A stretch of 64,000 nucleotides of DNA from Erwinia sp. E602 (GTDB lineage: Bacteria; Pseudomonadota; Gammaproteobacteria; Enterobacterales; Enterobacteriaceae). Numbering within the stretch: position 1 is the first letter of the stretch; each line of letters starts with the position of its first letter. The DNA lies in NCBI RefSeq assembly GCF_018141005.1, contig NZ_CP046581.1, positions 261,970-325,969 on the forward strand, read 5' to 3'. The position numbers were made by a program, and so were the translations under genes. Below the pieces are notes generated by a model. The model had not been told where the DNA came from and searched no databases. It saw only the letters and a program-made list of their open reading frames with translations. Of the stretch, positions 36,662 through 46,996 are shown piece after piece.

Positions 36662-37585
36662 CTACTTCAGGTTTTTATCGCTAAACTCCTGCAGATTGGC
36701 CTGGGTAATGGTCTGATAAGGAACCCAGTTATAGGCTTCGGTTTTCTTACCGGCCAGCATCGCCAGGGCAACGTCGACCGCGCCGATCGCCTGACCTTTG
36801 GCGTCCTGGAAGATGGTGACCGCCAGTTTGCCGTTTTTAACAAACTGCAGCGCGTCCGGCGTACCGTCAATCCCCGCCACCAGCACATCTTTCTTCTTCA
36901 GCTGGTCCAGCGCCATGATGGCACCGATCGCCATTTCATCGTTGTTGGCAACTATCGCGTCAATCTGGTTACCGTCCTGCAGCCAGGAGAGGGTTTTATC
37001 CACCGCTTCATTGCGCTGCCAGTTGGCGGTCTGCTTCTGCACCACCTTCATGCCCGGATGGGCGCTTACAAAATCTTCCACCGCTTTGGTGCGCTGACGC
37101 GCCTCTTCAGTCGACAGCGAGCCCATCAGGATCGCCACATTACCCTTGTGGTTCATCCGCTGCGCCAGCGCCTCGATCTCCATTTTGCCGCTGACGGCGG
37201 AGTCAGAACCGACGTAGGCGACCTTACCGGTCAGCGCGGTTTCCGGCTTGCGGTTTACAAATACCAGCGGGATATTGGCCTTCTGCGCCGCCCTGATAAT
37301 CGGCAGCACGCCCTGGGTATCCACCGGGTTGAGGATAATGGCGTCGGCTCCCTGATTGATAAAGTCGTCGACCTGCTGGATCTGTAGCGACACGTCCCCT
37401 TTGGCATCGGCGTACTGGCTCTTAACCCCTTTCTCGTTCAGTTGCTTCTCCATCTGGCTGCGCAGGATTGAGACAAAGTTGAGATCCAGATTGGCCAGCG
37501 CCACGCCGACCATATAGGTTTTTGCCTGGGCTGTGAATACGCTGAGGGCGCTTATGAGTATCAGTAACCACTTGAATTTTTTCAT
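36662..37585 (-). CDS. Periplasmic sugar-binding protein (RbsB-like), orphan
   Basis: The 307-residue product has a signal peptide (to about TAQAK22) and a type I periplasmic binding fold of the ribose/galactose group: VGVALANLDLNFVSILRSQM, INQGADAIILNPVDTQGVLPIIRAAQKANIPLVFVNR and the hinge DAIVANNDEMAIGAIMAL, LVAGIDGTPDALQF. It should capture a pentose or hexose. No ATPase or permease gene is next to it; the divergent gene encodes a TIM-barrel isomerase. AGGAAA precedes the start. Three near-identical palindromes in the shared promoter indicate joint control by a LacI-type regulator not encoded alongside. Confidence 0.88.
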   Translation of the reverse strand: MKKFKWLLILISALSVFTAQAKTYMVGVALANLDLNFVSILRSQMEKQLNEKGVKSQYADAKGDVSLQIQQVDDFINQGADAIILNPVDTQGVLPIIRAAQKANIPLVFVNRKPETALTGKVAYVGSDSAVSGKMEIEALAQRMNHKGNVAILMGSLSTEEARQRTKAVEDFVSAHPGMKVVQKQTANWQRNEAVDKTLSWLQDGNQIDAIVANNDEMAIGAIMALDQLKKKDVLVAGIDGTPDALQFVKNGKLAVTIFQDAKGQAIGAVDVALAMLAGKKTEAYNWVPYQTITQANLQEFSDKNLK

Positions 37586-37621
37586 TGTTATTTCCTGTCA
37601 GGTCAGTTGGTTTTGTTTTTA

Positions 37622-37635
37622 TGCACCCGGGTGCA
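37622..37635. promoter_or_regulatory. Perfect palindromic operator (site 1)
   Basis: TGCACCCGGGTGCA is a 14-bp perfect palindrome 37 bases upstream of the binding-protein start. The same word recurs at 37802-37815 and, with two changes, at 37778-37791. Confidence 0.75.
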
Positions 37636-37777
37636 AGAAAAAATGAGAGCAGCCCGGATAATTAACATTACGTCGCATATGGCAACATGCTGTTAACCTG
37701 AATCTCTGCCATGATGGAAAATTAGTCAATTGGCCTCATTTCAGAAATAAAATCATGCTCACAGAATTGATTTAAAT

Positions 37778-37815
37778 CGCACCCGGTTGCAAAATGCAGT
37801 TTGCACCCGGGTGCA
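37778..37815. promoter_or_regulatory. Paired operators (sites 2 and 3)
   Basis: CGCACCCGGTTGCA (37778-37791) and TGCACCCGGGTGCA (37802-37815) are spaced 24 bases centre to centre, upstream of the isomerase gene. With site 1 they would allow looping by a tetrameric LacI-type repressor. The rest of 37586-37936 is AT-rich promoter DNA without a gene. Confidence 0.75.
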
Positions 37816-37936
37816 TCTGATCACATAATCGCCGCGCAGGTGCGTAATACGTGCCGGCACAGGCTTACTCAACCGCGGCCAGCCGCCCGGCGCGTCGTGG
37901 ATGCGCTCAGCGGCTGGCCGGCATCAAGGAGCGAAC

Positions 37937-38764
37937 ATGAAGTTGTCTCTGCACGGCGTCTCTGTCTGGTACAGCAACGCCGTTACCCAGCTGCGGCTGG
38001 CGCGTGAAGCCGGATTTGACGGGCTGGAACTGCTGCCCGAACACCTGTACCGCTATCTGGAGAACGGCGGCAGCTATGCCCGCTTCCGCGAGCTGATGGC
38101 GGAAAATCAGGTTGAGATCACCTGCATCAACGCGCTGAAACGCATTGGCCGCCACCGGCCGGAGGAGCGTGAGGCGCTGCTGCGTGAAGCCGCGCGCATC
38201 TGCGAAGCAGCGGTAGAGCTGCGCTGCCCGGTGGTGCAGATCATGGCGCTGACCGAGCTGGACCACCTGCCGGAAGCAGAACGCAACGCCATCCTGCGTG
38301 AAAATATCTGCGCGATCGCCGATATCGGTAAACCCTTAGGGCTGAAGTTCCAGATCGAAGTGGTGGCGTTTACCGCCTTCAACTCGCTGCAGCAGGGGCT
38401 GGATATGATCGCCGCCTGCGGCCGCGACAACGTCGGCCTGGTGGTTGACTTCTGGCACCTGCACGCGGGCGGTAACACCCGGCCGGAAGAGGTGGCGGCG
38501 ATGGATGTTAATCTGATCTACGGCGTGCACTTTTGCGATGGCCGCGCGGCGCGTCCGGGCGAAGCCTGGGATGAGTGGGTGCAGCGCGACTACGCGCCGG
38601 GGCAGGGCGATGTGGATATTCCGGCCTGGCTGGCGGCGGTGCGGGAAACCGGCTATCGGGGCGGCTGGTGCCCGGAGCTGCTCAGCCCGCAGCACTGGGA
38701 GTGGGACCTCGCCGATATCGCGAAATCGTGCCGCGACAGCCTGCGGGAGTACGGGGTGCAGTAA
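37937..38764 (+). CDS. Sugar phosphate isomerase/epimerase (hydroxypyruvate-isomerase-like TIM barrel)
   Basis: From the ATG at 37937, preceded by AAGGAG, the product has 275 residues. It is a TIM-barrel of the xylose-isomerase-like group: an opening LHGVSVWYSNAVTQLRLAREAGFDGLELLPE, metal ligands expected at the Glu of KFQIEVVAF, Asp/His of GLVVDFWHLHAGG, His of YGVHFCDG and the late Glu of WCPELLSP. The divergent sugar-binding protein and shared operators suggest it acts on the same imported sugar. The exact reaction is unknown. Confidence 0.8.
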   Translation: MKLSLHGVSVWYSNAVTQLRLAREAGFDGLELLPEHLYRYLENGGSYARFRELMAENQVEITCINALKRIGRHRPEEREALLREAARICEAAVELRCPVVQIMALTELDHLPEAERNAILRENICAIADIGKPLGLKFQIEVVAFTAFNSLQQGLDMIAACGRDNVGLVVDFWHLHAGGNTRPEEVAAMDVNLIYGVHFCDGRAARPGEAWDEWVQRDYAPGQGDVDIPAWLAAVRETGYRGGWCPELLSPQHWEWDLADIAKSCRDSLREYGVQ

Positions 38765-38898
38765 CCCCCGCGTCAGATGCCAGCTGCTACCCGCAAACGG
38801 CTTCACTCTCTGGCATTTGCGTTGCTGCTTTAAGGGCATAGCTTCATGGATTGGTGCCGGGTTCGGCCGCTGGCGACAGAACGCCGGGACGCCGTTAA

Positions 38899-38930
38899 TT
38901 TTTTAAAGCCCAAAAACCGGCTTTAAAAAA
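38899..38930. terminator. Bidirectional terminator-like hairpin
   Basis: TTTTTTAAAGCC (38899-38910) pairs perfectly with GGCTTTAAAAAA (38919-38930) over eight bases. A/T-runs on both sides would allow termination in either direction, 135 bases after the isomerase stop. Confidence 0.65.
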
Positions 38931-39095
38931 TAATCCATCCATGGAGGCTCGGACGGCGCGTCCTTGCGCCGTACGCCCGGCTAACCTGCTCGCCAACGGC
39001 CTCCCTTGCTGGCACTTACGTTGCTGTTAAAGGCCGGGCTTTAGGCTCAGATTGATCGTCGGAGGAAGGTGTTGCGGCTAAGGATAGATTTTATA

Positions 39096-39142
39096 TGCTG
39101 AGTGCTGAGTGCTGAGTGCTGAGTGCTGAGTGCTGAGTGCTG
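39096..39142. repeat. Heptamer tandem repeat (TGCTGAG)6
   Basis: Six perfect copies of TGCTGAG (39096-39137) plus a partial seventh (TGCTG), 49 bases before the insertion-sequence inverted repeat. Confidence 0.9.
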
Positions 39143-39269
39143 GATTCAGTAAAGAGGTTTTATGGCAGCGACACAACAGTTAAAAGGCAATCGGGGGGGA
39201 CATCCGGATAAGCGGACCGTCGGAGCACAGGGATGTGCGACGCCGAGCGTACAGCTACCGTCTTGAACG

Positions 39270-40259
39270 TCAACCCACTGCACCATAATTTTCATCGTAG
39301 CAGCGTTGATGTTTCAGCACCCCAAAGCACTGATGAACCAGCTTTCGCATCACCGCTCCGAGCGCCGACATCTTACATTTGCCCCCTGCCTGCAGCCGTT
39401 CGTAGAGGGCCTTCATTGGCTTGTTATACTTCACCGCAACCAGTGCGCCGATAAACAGTTTTGCCCGCAGGTGTGCGGGGCCGTTTTTCGACAGCCGGGC
39501 GCGATAGTGTACCGAGGTGCCTGAACGCTTCTCCTTAGGTACAAGACCAAACCAGGCCGCGGCCTGTTGGGCACTCTCAAAATCGTGGCTTTTCAGGGCG
39601 ACCAGCATGTTCGGGCCGATCTGACGCCCCACGCCTTTGATGGACGTGAGCAGATCCAGGTCACGCTTAAGGCCGGGATACCTGTTGATATGTTCATCAA
39701 TGAGTTTTTCCACCGCGTTAAGTTCGCCGTACAACACGGCTATCATCTTACGAACGGAGGTTTCAACCAGAGGAGAAGGGCGCGTTGACAGGATTTTTTC
39801 CAGCCGGTTTTCTTCCCGCATCGCATCCTTAAGCAGAGCATCCCGCCTGCTCAGTAGCGCCTTCAGCTCACTGATTTCTTTAGGAGGCGCGTTCCACGCT
39901 TCGGGCTTTCTCAGCTCACCGTAGCAGGCAAGAACAAACGCATCCACCCGGTCCGTTTTCGTCAGGATCCCCATGCCGTTAGCAAAGTTCCTCACGCGGG
40001 CCGGATTAGCGATAACCACTCTGACGCCCTGGTCGTAAAGGCCAAAGGCCAGATGTTCGTGATAGGTGCCCGTGGGTTCCAGAACGACCTGCAGGTCGGC
40101 CACGTTCACTTTCCTGGCCACAACCCATTCAAGAACGGCCGCTGCAACCCGGGGACCATTGCTCAGTACTTTCGTTTTCTTCCTGCCGTCGGGACCATCG
40201 GGCAGCAGGCAGAGGTCGATTTTACTTTTTCCAACGTCAATACCTAACTGGATCATCAT
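39270..40259 (-). CDS. IS110-family transposase (DEDD recombinase)
   Basis: The 329-residue protein starts at the ATG 40259 (or 40256), after AAAGGAG. The N-terminal DEDD nuclease domain shows QLGIDVGKSKIDL (Asp8), VVLEPTGTYH (Glu) and LTKTDRVDAFVLACYG (paired Asp). The C-terminal transposase_20 domain has LTSIKGVGRQIGPNMLVAL and AAAWFGLVPKEKRSGTSVHYRARLSKNG with the conserved Ser. Size is typical of IS110/IS621. These enzymes use an RNA encoded in the element's own non-coding end to choose donor and target. The frame appears intact, so the element may be active. Confidence 0.93.
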   Translation of the reverse strand: MMIQLGIDVGKSKIDLCLLPDGPDGRKKTKVLSNGPRVAAAVLEWVVARKVNVADLQVVLEPTGTYHEHLAFGLYDQGVRVVIANPARVRNFANGMGILTKTDRVDAFVLACYGELRKPEAWNAPPKEISELKALLSRRDALLKDAMREENRLEKILSTRPSPLVETSVRKMIAVLYGELNAVEKLIDEHINRYPGLKRDLDLLTSIKGVGRQIGPNMLVALKSHDFESAQQAAAWFGLVPKEKRSGTSVHYRARLSKNGPAHLRAKLFIGALVAVKYNKPMKALYERLQAGGKCKMSALGAVMRKLVHQCFGVLKHQRCYDENYGAVG

Positions 40260-40497
40260 GCGTCTCCTTTCACATATAACCATCACGCCCATTATCCTTG
40301 TGCATGCGGAGTCAGTGCTCCCGGCAACCGTTCAAAGTCTGTTCTGGCGTGAAAGGTGAAGCAGGGGATTTATGCTGTACGACAAGGTCATAACCTTATG
40401 GATGTATCAAATTCACCCTGTTTCAGATGGTGGTAGCTAACCACCACCCACTACAAGATTCAAGATACAAGGGACGTATTTACAGCGTGTCCGCGTT
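40260..40497 (-). ncRNA. Candidate IS110 bridge RNA region
   Basis: The 238-base non-coding stretch upstream of the transposase lies where IS110-group elements encode their bridge RNA. It includes complementary words (for example TGGTGGTAGC near 40429 and CTACCACC-like CTAACCACCACCC at 40437). Exact ends and loops were not resolved by eye. Confidence 0.35.
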
Positions 40498-40510
40498 CCG
40501 GATGTCCCCC

Positions 40511-40640
40511 CCGATAAGCCGGGCACCAATCCTAAAGCGACCCGGCCCCGAAGCCATACCCCGATAAGCCGGGCACCAATCCTAAAGCGACCCGGCCCCG
40601 AAGCCACACCCCGATAAGCCGGGCGCCAACCCCACAGCGA
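40511..40640. repeat. 50-bp direct tandem repeats (2.6 copies)
   Basis: Unit 1 (40511-40560) and unit 2 (40561-40610) differ at one base; a third, diverged partial copy (40611-40640) ends two bases before the glucosidase stop codon. Each unit starts CCGATAAGCCGGGCACCAAT and contains GCCGGG...CCCGGC, a 6-bp stem with a 17-base loop. The array abuts the right end of the IS110 element. Confidence 0.85.
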
Positions 40641-40641
40641 C

Positions 40642-42600
<1,959 letters not shown>

Positions 42601-43341
42601 ATGATCGATCTGCAGCGGGTCAGGGAGTTCAACAACACCGACCTCAAAGTCTATGACTATCTGATTAAAAATTACGCCACGCTCGGCTATATGACCATCC
42701 GCGAGTTCGCCGCCGCCTGCGACGTCTCCACCACCACCATCCTGCGTTTCTGCCACAAGGTGGGCTACAAAAACTACAGCGATTTTAAGCGGGGGTTAAA
42801 GGCTTATCTGGACACGCATCCGCAGGGCAGCGCGGTGGACCTCGCGCAGGAAGCGCGGGGCTTTTTCACCCTGATCAACAACGACGAGATGGATCGCGCC
42901 ATCGCCAGCTGCGCGGAGAAAATCAAAAGCAAAAAGAACATCGTCTTCGTCGGCACCGGTATCTCCGGCATTATGGCCAAGTACGGCGCGCGCTATCTCT
43001 CCAGCACCGGAAAAATGTGTTTTTACATCGACGATGCCACCTTTCCGGTGTCGGCCTCGGCGTGGCAGGGGGATATTGCGCTGGTGCTGTCGGTCTCCGG
43101 GGAGTCCCCGCCGACGCTGGAGATCGCCGCTAAGCTGAAAAGCTCCGGCTGTGAAGTGATTGCCATCACCAGCGATATCCGCTCGCCGCTGGCGCAGATG
43201 GCCGACTCGCAGCTCTGTTACTTTATGAAGCAGACGCGCATTGAAGAGGTGATCAACATCACCAGCCAGATGCCGGTGATCTATATTATTGAATCGCTGA
43301 GTAAAGCGGTGATGAGCCAGCCGGTGACATCGCTACCCTGA
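42601..43341 (+). CDS. RpiR/MurR family transcriptional regulator
   Basis: The 246-residue protein has an N-terminal RpiR helix-turn-helix (ATLGYMTIREFAAACDVSTTTILRFCHKVGYKNYSDFK) and a C-terminal SIS sugar-phosphate domain (KKNIVFVGTGISGIMAKYGARYLSS, LSVSGESPPTLEIAAKLKSSGCEVIAITS). Such regulators sense a phosphosugar. Divergent from the 6-phospho-beta-glucosidase gene, it is its likely regulator, with 6-phosphoglucoside or glucose-6-phosphate as candidate ligand. GGGAG precedes the ATG. The gap after it (43342-43520) has an imperfect hairpin near 43420-43463. Confidence 0.9.
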   Translation: MIDLQRVREFNNTDLKVYDYLIKNYATLGYMTIREFAAACDVSTTTILRFCHKVGYKNYSDFKRGLKAYLDTHPQGSAVDLAQEARGFFTLINNDEMDRAIASCAEKIKSKKNIVFVGTGISGIMAKYGARYLSSTGKMCFYIDDATFPVSASAWQGDIALVLSVSGESPPTLEIAAKLKSSGCEVIAITSDIRSPLAQMADSQLCYFMKQTRIEEVINITSQMPVIYIIESLSKAVMSQPVTSLP

Positions 43342-43520
43342 ACCGCACAGCCAGAAAGCCCGGCGTAACCCGTGATAGCCAGGGCCCCGCGCCGCCGGTC
43401 AGACCAGCGCAGTAAAAACCAGCGAGTGGCTGATGACTTGCTTAGTCAACCCGCTGGCTGGTGCAGAAACTGCGCACTGGCCGGGCGGCGTTTCCTGTAC
43501 TGACCGGCCAGCGAAAAACA

Positions 43521-44375
43521 TCAGCCCTTCAGCGCGGCCTTAATCACCTCAGCATAGGGCGTGGTTGGCCGGCCGATCAGCCCGCTCAGCGTGCGGCTGT
43601 CGTCAAACAGCCCGCCCTGTGCTGCGCCGGCGTCAGAGTCGGCCAGCATCTCCGCCAGGCCGTCCGGCAGCCCGGCGCCTTTCAGCGCGGCGGCAAACTC
43701 GGCCTGCGGCAGATTGACATAGTCGACCTGCTCGCCGGACTGGCGGGCGATCTCCGCGCTAAAATCGGCCAGCTGGTAGCTGTCGTCACCGGCCAGTTCG
43801 TACACCTTACCGCCCTGGCCGTCGCGCACCAGCACTTCCGCCGCCGCCTCGGCGTAATCCACTCGTGCCGCAGAGGCAATGCGTCCTTCACCGACCGCGC
43901 CGATAAAGGCGTGATGCGCCAGCGCCGGCGCAATGCTGGCGGCGTAGTTTTCCGTGTACCAGCCGTTGCGCAGCAGCGCAAACGGAATACCGGACGCCCT
44001 GAGCTGTGCTTCGGTGGCGCGGTGCTCGACGCCCAGGCCCAGCGGGGTGGTGTCTGCCCGCAGCAGGCTGGTGTAGGCAATAAAGTCGACGCCTGCCGTT
44101 CTGGCGGCGTCGATCACCGCCTGGTGCTGCGCGACGCGCTGGCCGACTTCGCTGGAGGAGATCAGCAGCAGCTTGCTGACGCCGGTCAGGGCGCCGGCCA
44201 GCGTGTCCGGCCGGTTATAGTCGGCCACGCGCAGCGTCACGCCCTGTGCCTGCAGGTCAGCGGCTTTTTCCGGCGAGCGGACTAAGGCAATGATTTCAGC
44301 GGCAGGGATTTTTTTCAGTAAGGCATCAATCACCAGACGGCCCAGCTGGCCGGTGGCACCGGTAATCGCAATCAT
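43521..44375 (-). CDS. qorB: NAD(P)H:quinone oxidoreductase 2 (QorB/YtfG-like)
   Basis: The 284-residue NmrA/SDR-like protein begins MIAITGATGQLGRLVIDAL, a GxxGxxG dinucleotide site, followed by ALVRSPEKA and the active region FIAYTSLLRADTTPLGLGVEH. Residues later in the chain (NGWYTENYAAS, YELAGDDSYQLADF) match E. coli QorB. It reduces quinones with NADPH. AAGGAG precedes the ATG. The divergent gene encodes an HxlR-type regulator, the same arrangement as ytfG/ytfH in E. coli. Confidence 0.9.
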   Translation of the reverse strand: MIAITGATGQLGRLVIDALLKKIPAAEIIALVRSPEKAADLQAQGVTLRVADYNRPDTLAGALTGVSKLLLISSSEVGQRVAQHQAVIDAARTAGVDFIAYTSLLRADTTPLGLGVEHRATEAQLRASGIPFALLRNGWYTENYAASIAPALAHHAFIGAVGEGRIASAARVDYAEAAAEVLVRDGQGGKVYELAGDDSYQLADFSAEIARQSGEQVDYVNLPQAEFAAALKGAGLPDGLAEMLADSDAGAAQGGLFDDSRTLSGLIGRPTTPYAEVIKAALKG

Positions 44376-44421
44376 CGTTCTCTCCTTCAGTTTTAACTGG
44401 TGTGGAAAGAGTGTGGACGAT

Positions 44422-44460
44422 AAACTAACTTTTAGTAAGTACTTACAGAAATGTTAGTTT
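44422..44460. promoter_or_regulatory. Nested palindromes between qorB and the HxlR gene
   Basis: GTAAGTACTTAC (44435-44446) is a perfect 12-bp palindrome lying almost concentrically inside the inverted pair AAACTAAC (44422-44429) and GTTAGTTT (44453-44460). It is the expected place for an HxlR dimer site controlling both divergent genes. Confidence 0.7.
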
Positions 44461-44476
44461 GCAGAGAGCAGGGTAA

Positions 44477-44839
44477 ATGTCTGAAAACCTGAGTGAAAAA
44501 TTTCAACGCGGCGAATTGCTGAACGTCAACTGCCCGTCCCGCGACGTGCTCAAACGCATTACCAGCCGCTGGAGCGTGCTGGTCCTGCTGGCGCTGCGCG
44601 ACGACACGCTGCGCTTTAGCGAACTGCGCCGCAAAATTGGCGGCGTCAGCGAACGGATGCTGGCGCAGACGCTGCGCTATATGGAAGAAGATGGTTTTGT
44701 TGAGCGTATTGCGTACGAGGTGGTGCCGCCGCACGTCGAGTACCGGCTGACGCCGCTTGGCCACGAGGTGGAAGGCCAGGTCACCGGGCTGGCCGACTGG
44801 CTGGAGAGCAACGTGCACCGGATTACTGGCCGCGGATAA
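44477..44839 (+). CDS. HxlR family redox-type regulator (YtfH/QorR-like)
   Basis: A 120-residue winged-helix protein with the HxlR core: CPSRDVLKRITSRWSVLVLLAL, LRFSELRRKIGGVSERMLAQTLRYMEEDGFVER and EYRLTPLGHEV. A single Cys near residue 20 sits before the first helix, as in redox- or electrophile-sensing HxlR proteins (QorR, YodB). It is divergent from qorB, 101 bases away, and presumably represses it until a quinone or thiol-reactive compound appears. The Cys role is inferred from the family. Confidence 0.9.
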   Translation: MSENLSEKFQRGELLNVNCPSRDVLKRITSRWSVLVLLALRDDTLRFSELRRKIGGVSERMLAQTLRYMEEDGFVERIAYEVVPPHVEYRLTPLGHEVEGQVTGLADWLESNVHRITGRG

Positions 44840-44905
44840 CCTGGCGTGAAGCCAGCGCCCGGCACGCGCCGCGGGCGCGCAGCAGGCCGGTCGCGGGACT
44901 CTCCC

Positions 44906-44947
44906 GCGCTGTCTGGTGATGGCGGGGTTGTCGTCACCAGACAGCGC
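44906..44947. terminator. Hairpin between convergent HxlR and LysR genes
   Basis: Fourteen perfect pairs (GCGCTGTCTGGTGA at 44906-44919, complement at 44934-44947) enclose 14 bases. It lies directly against the LysR stop codon. No T-run; a bidirectional end structure is likely. Confidence 0.6.
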
Positions 44948-45871
<924 letters not shown>

Positions 45872-46125
45872 TCAACCTGACCGATATACATAAACTGAAA
45901 TATATGTGAAATTTTCACGAATCCTGCAACGGCAGCCTGTTTTGTGTGATATGCATCAGCTCCTGAACCTCACCCCGGCTACCTTAGCGTGTTTTTTGAG
46001 GTTATTAATGATTTTTAATCATAAAGCCTATCAACTTTCCCCCGCTAATAAAGTGCAACTCGCAATGATACTCTTTGCCCGGCTGTCAGACGCCTCTGAC
46101 GGTACGACTTATCTGTGAGGTTGTT

Positions 46126-46380
46126 ATGAAAAAATACTCCGTTGCCATTATGGCGCTGACCGCGCTGTTTAGCCTTAACACGGCGTTTGCCGTCGAACTG
46201 GTGAATGATGCCGCCGGTAAAACCAAAATCGGCGTGGTCTCCGCCAGCGGTGCATACTCGCTGGACAACCTGACCCGCAAGCTGGCTGTTAAAGCAGAGC
46301 GGGAAGGGGCCGGTTCGATGAAAATTATCGCCGCCGGTGGCGAAAATAAAATGCAGGGTGTGGCAGAAATCTACAAATAA
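46126..46380 (+). CDS. YhcN/BhsA-type small secreted protein (DUF1471)
   Basis: The 84-residue product has a signal peptide (MKKYSVAIMALTALFSLNTA to about FAVE) and a single DUF1471 domain: KIGVVSASGAYSLDNLTRKLAVKAEREGAGSMKIIAAGGENKMQGVAEIYK. Proteins of this type (YhcN, BhsA, McbA) are periplasmic or outer-membrane associated and respond to acid, peroxide or biofilm signals. GAGG precedes the ATG at 46126; the longer open frame from 46075 lacks a ribosome site. It is probably monocistronic. Confidence 0.88.
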   Translation: MKKYSVAIMALTALFSLNTAFAVELVNDAAGKTKIGVVSASGAYSLDNLTRKLAVKAEREGAGSMKIIAAGGENKMQGVAEIYK

Positions 46381-46529
46381 TCCGTGATCAGGACGAAATA
46401 TTCCCGCTGGCCTAATACTACCCGCTAATTGACGTTTCTGACGTCTGCATCTGTATCGGCTATCGTGAGCTCTGCGCGTCTGTTTCGTCTGTCTTTATCC
46501 GCAGCAACGTTTAGTAAGTCGGGGTGAGA

Positions 46530-46880
46530 ATGGATCGACATACAACGATTATCCATGAGCTGCTGCACTGGATCGACGACAATATCCGCAGCCCGATTAA
46601 GGTCGACGATGTCGCACTGCGCTCAGGCTACTCGAAGTGGCACCTGCAGCGGATGTTTTACCGCATTACTCACGTCAGCCTGGGAAACTATATCCGCGAC
46701 CGCAAGCTGACGCTGGCGGCGGATGATCTGATTAGCACTACTGAGAAGGTAATTACGATATCCGTTAAATATGGCTACGACTCCCAGCAGTCATTTACCC
46801 GCTCGTTCGCTAAAAAATATCAGGTTCCTCCGGCAACCTATCGGCGGTTGAATACCACCTGCATCACCCATCCACTTTAA
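46530..46880 (+). CDS. AraC/XylS-type regulator of the RamA/MarA/SoxS class
   Basis: A 116-residue protein made almost only of the two helix-turn-helix units of MarA-like activators: HWIDDNIRSPIKVDDVALRSGYSKWHLQRMF then TLAADDLISTTEKVITISVKYGYDSQQSFTRSF and PPATYRR. Such proteins activate efflux pumps and stress genes without a ligand domain. It lies 35 bases before a vestigial leader and 115 before an RND pump gene in the same direction, so it probably controls that pump. A GTG at 46524 could extend it by two residues. Confidence 0.87.
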   Translation: MDRHTTIIHELLHWIDDNIRSPIKVDDVALRSGYSKWHLQRMFYRITHVSLGNYIRDRKLTLAADDLISTTEKVITISVKYGYDSQQSFTRSFAKKYQVPPATYRRLNTTCITHPL

Positions 46881-46915
46881 ATATATCGGTAACCGGTCTC
46901 CGGGAGAAAATAATA

Positions 46916-46996
46916 ATGCCCTATCATGCGGCACTTAAGCCTTCGGCCTTATTCTGTGCGCTGGCTATTTTAGCGCTCACAGGAACCAACAACTGA
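46916..46996 (+). pseudogene. 26-codon vestige of an RND membrane-fusion-protein gene (signal peptide only)
   Basis: The frame ATG 46916 to TGA 46996 encodes 26 residues, [20 protein letters not shown] then LTGTNN. It looks like the lipoprotein signal peptide of an AcrA-type adaptor with the lipobox Cys changed to Thr, followed at once by the stop. GGGAG precedes the ATG. The stop overlaps the pump start (TGATG). The simplest reading is an internal deletion that removed the whole adaptor body, leaving a leader that may still couple translation to the pump. Confidence 0.6.

Larger units (their letters stand above)
38765..39190. other. Non-coding interval with an imperfect repeated segment
   Basis: No gene is seen here. 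AACGGCTTCACTCTCTGGCA with the following 18 bases (38796-38833) recurs in diverged form at 38995-39031, both times leading into GTTGCTG. A hairpin terminator and a heptamer array (listed separately) also fall in this gap. Confidence 0.55.
39191..40514 (-). mobile_element. IS110-family insertion sequence
   Basis: The element carries one DEDD transposase. TCGGGGGGACATCCGG (39191-39206) recurs inverted at 40498-40514 with one extra C, which brackets a segment of about 1.3 kb. IS110 elements often lack ordinary terminal inverted repeats, so the real ends could be slightly inside or outside these marks. About 240 bases of non-coding DNA precede the transposase start and about 64 follow its stop, a layout typical of the IS110 group. 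Confidence 0.75.

Noticed and set aside
39162..39264. Short plus-strand frame MAATQQLKGN... at the left IS border
   Set aside because: About 34 codons only, running across the presumed IS end with no family match that could be defended.
45906..46118. 70-codon open frame between the LysR and YhcN-type genes
   Set aside because: No ribosome site, no known family; it covers the promoter region of the YhcN-type gene.
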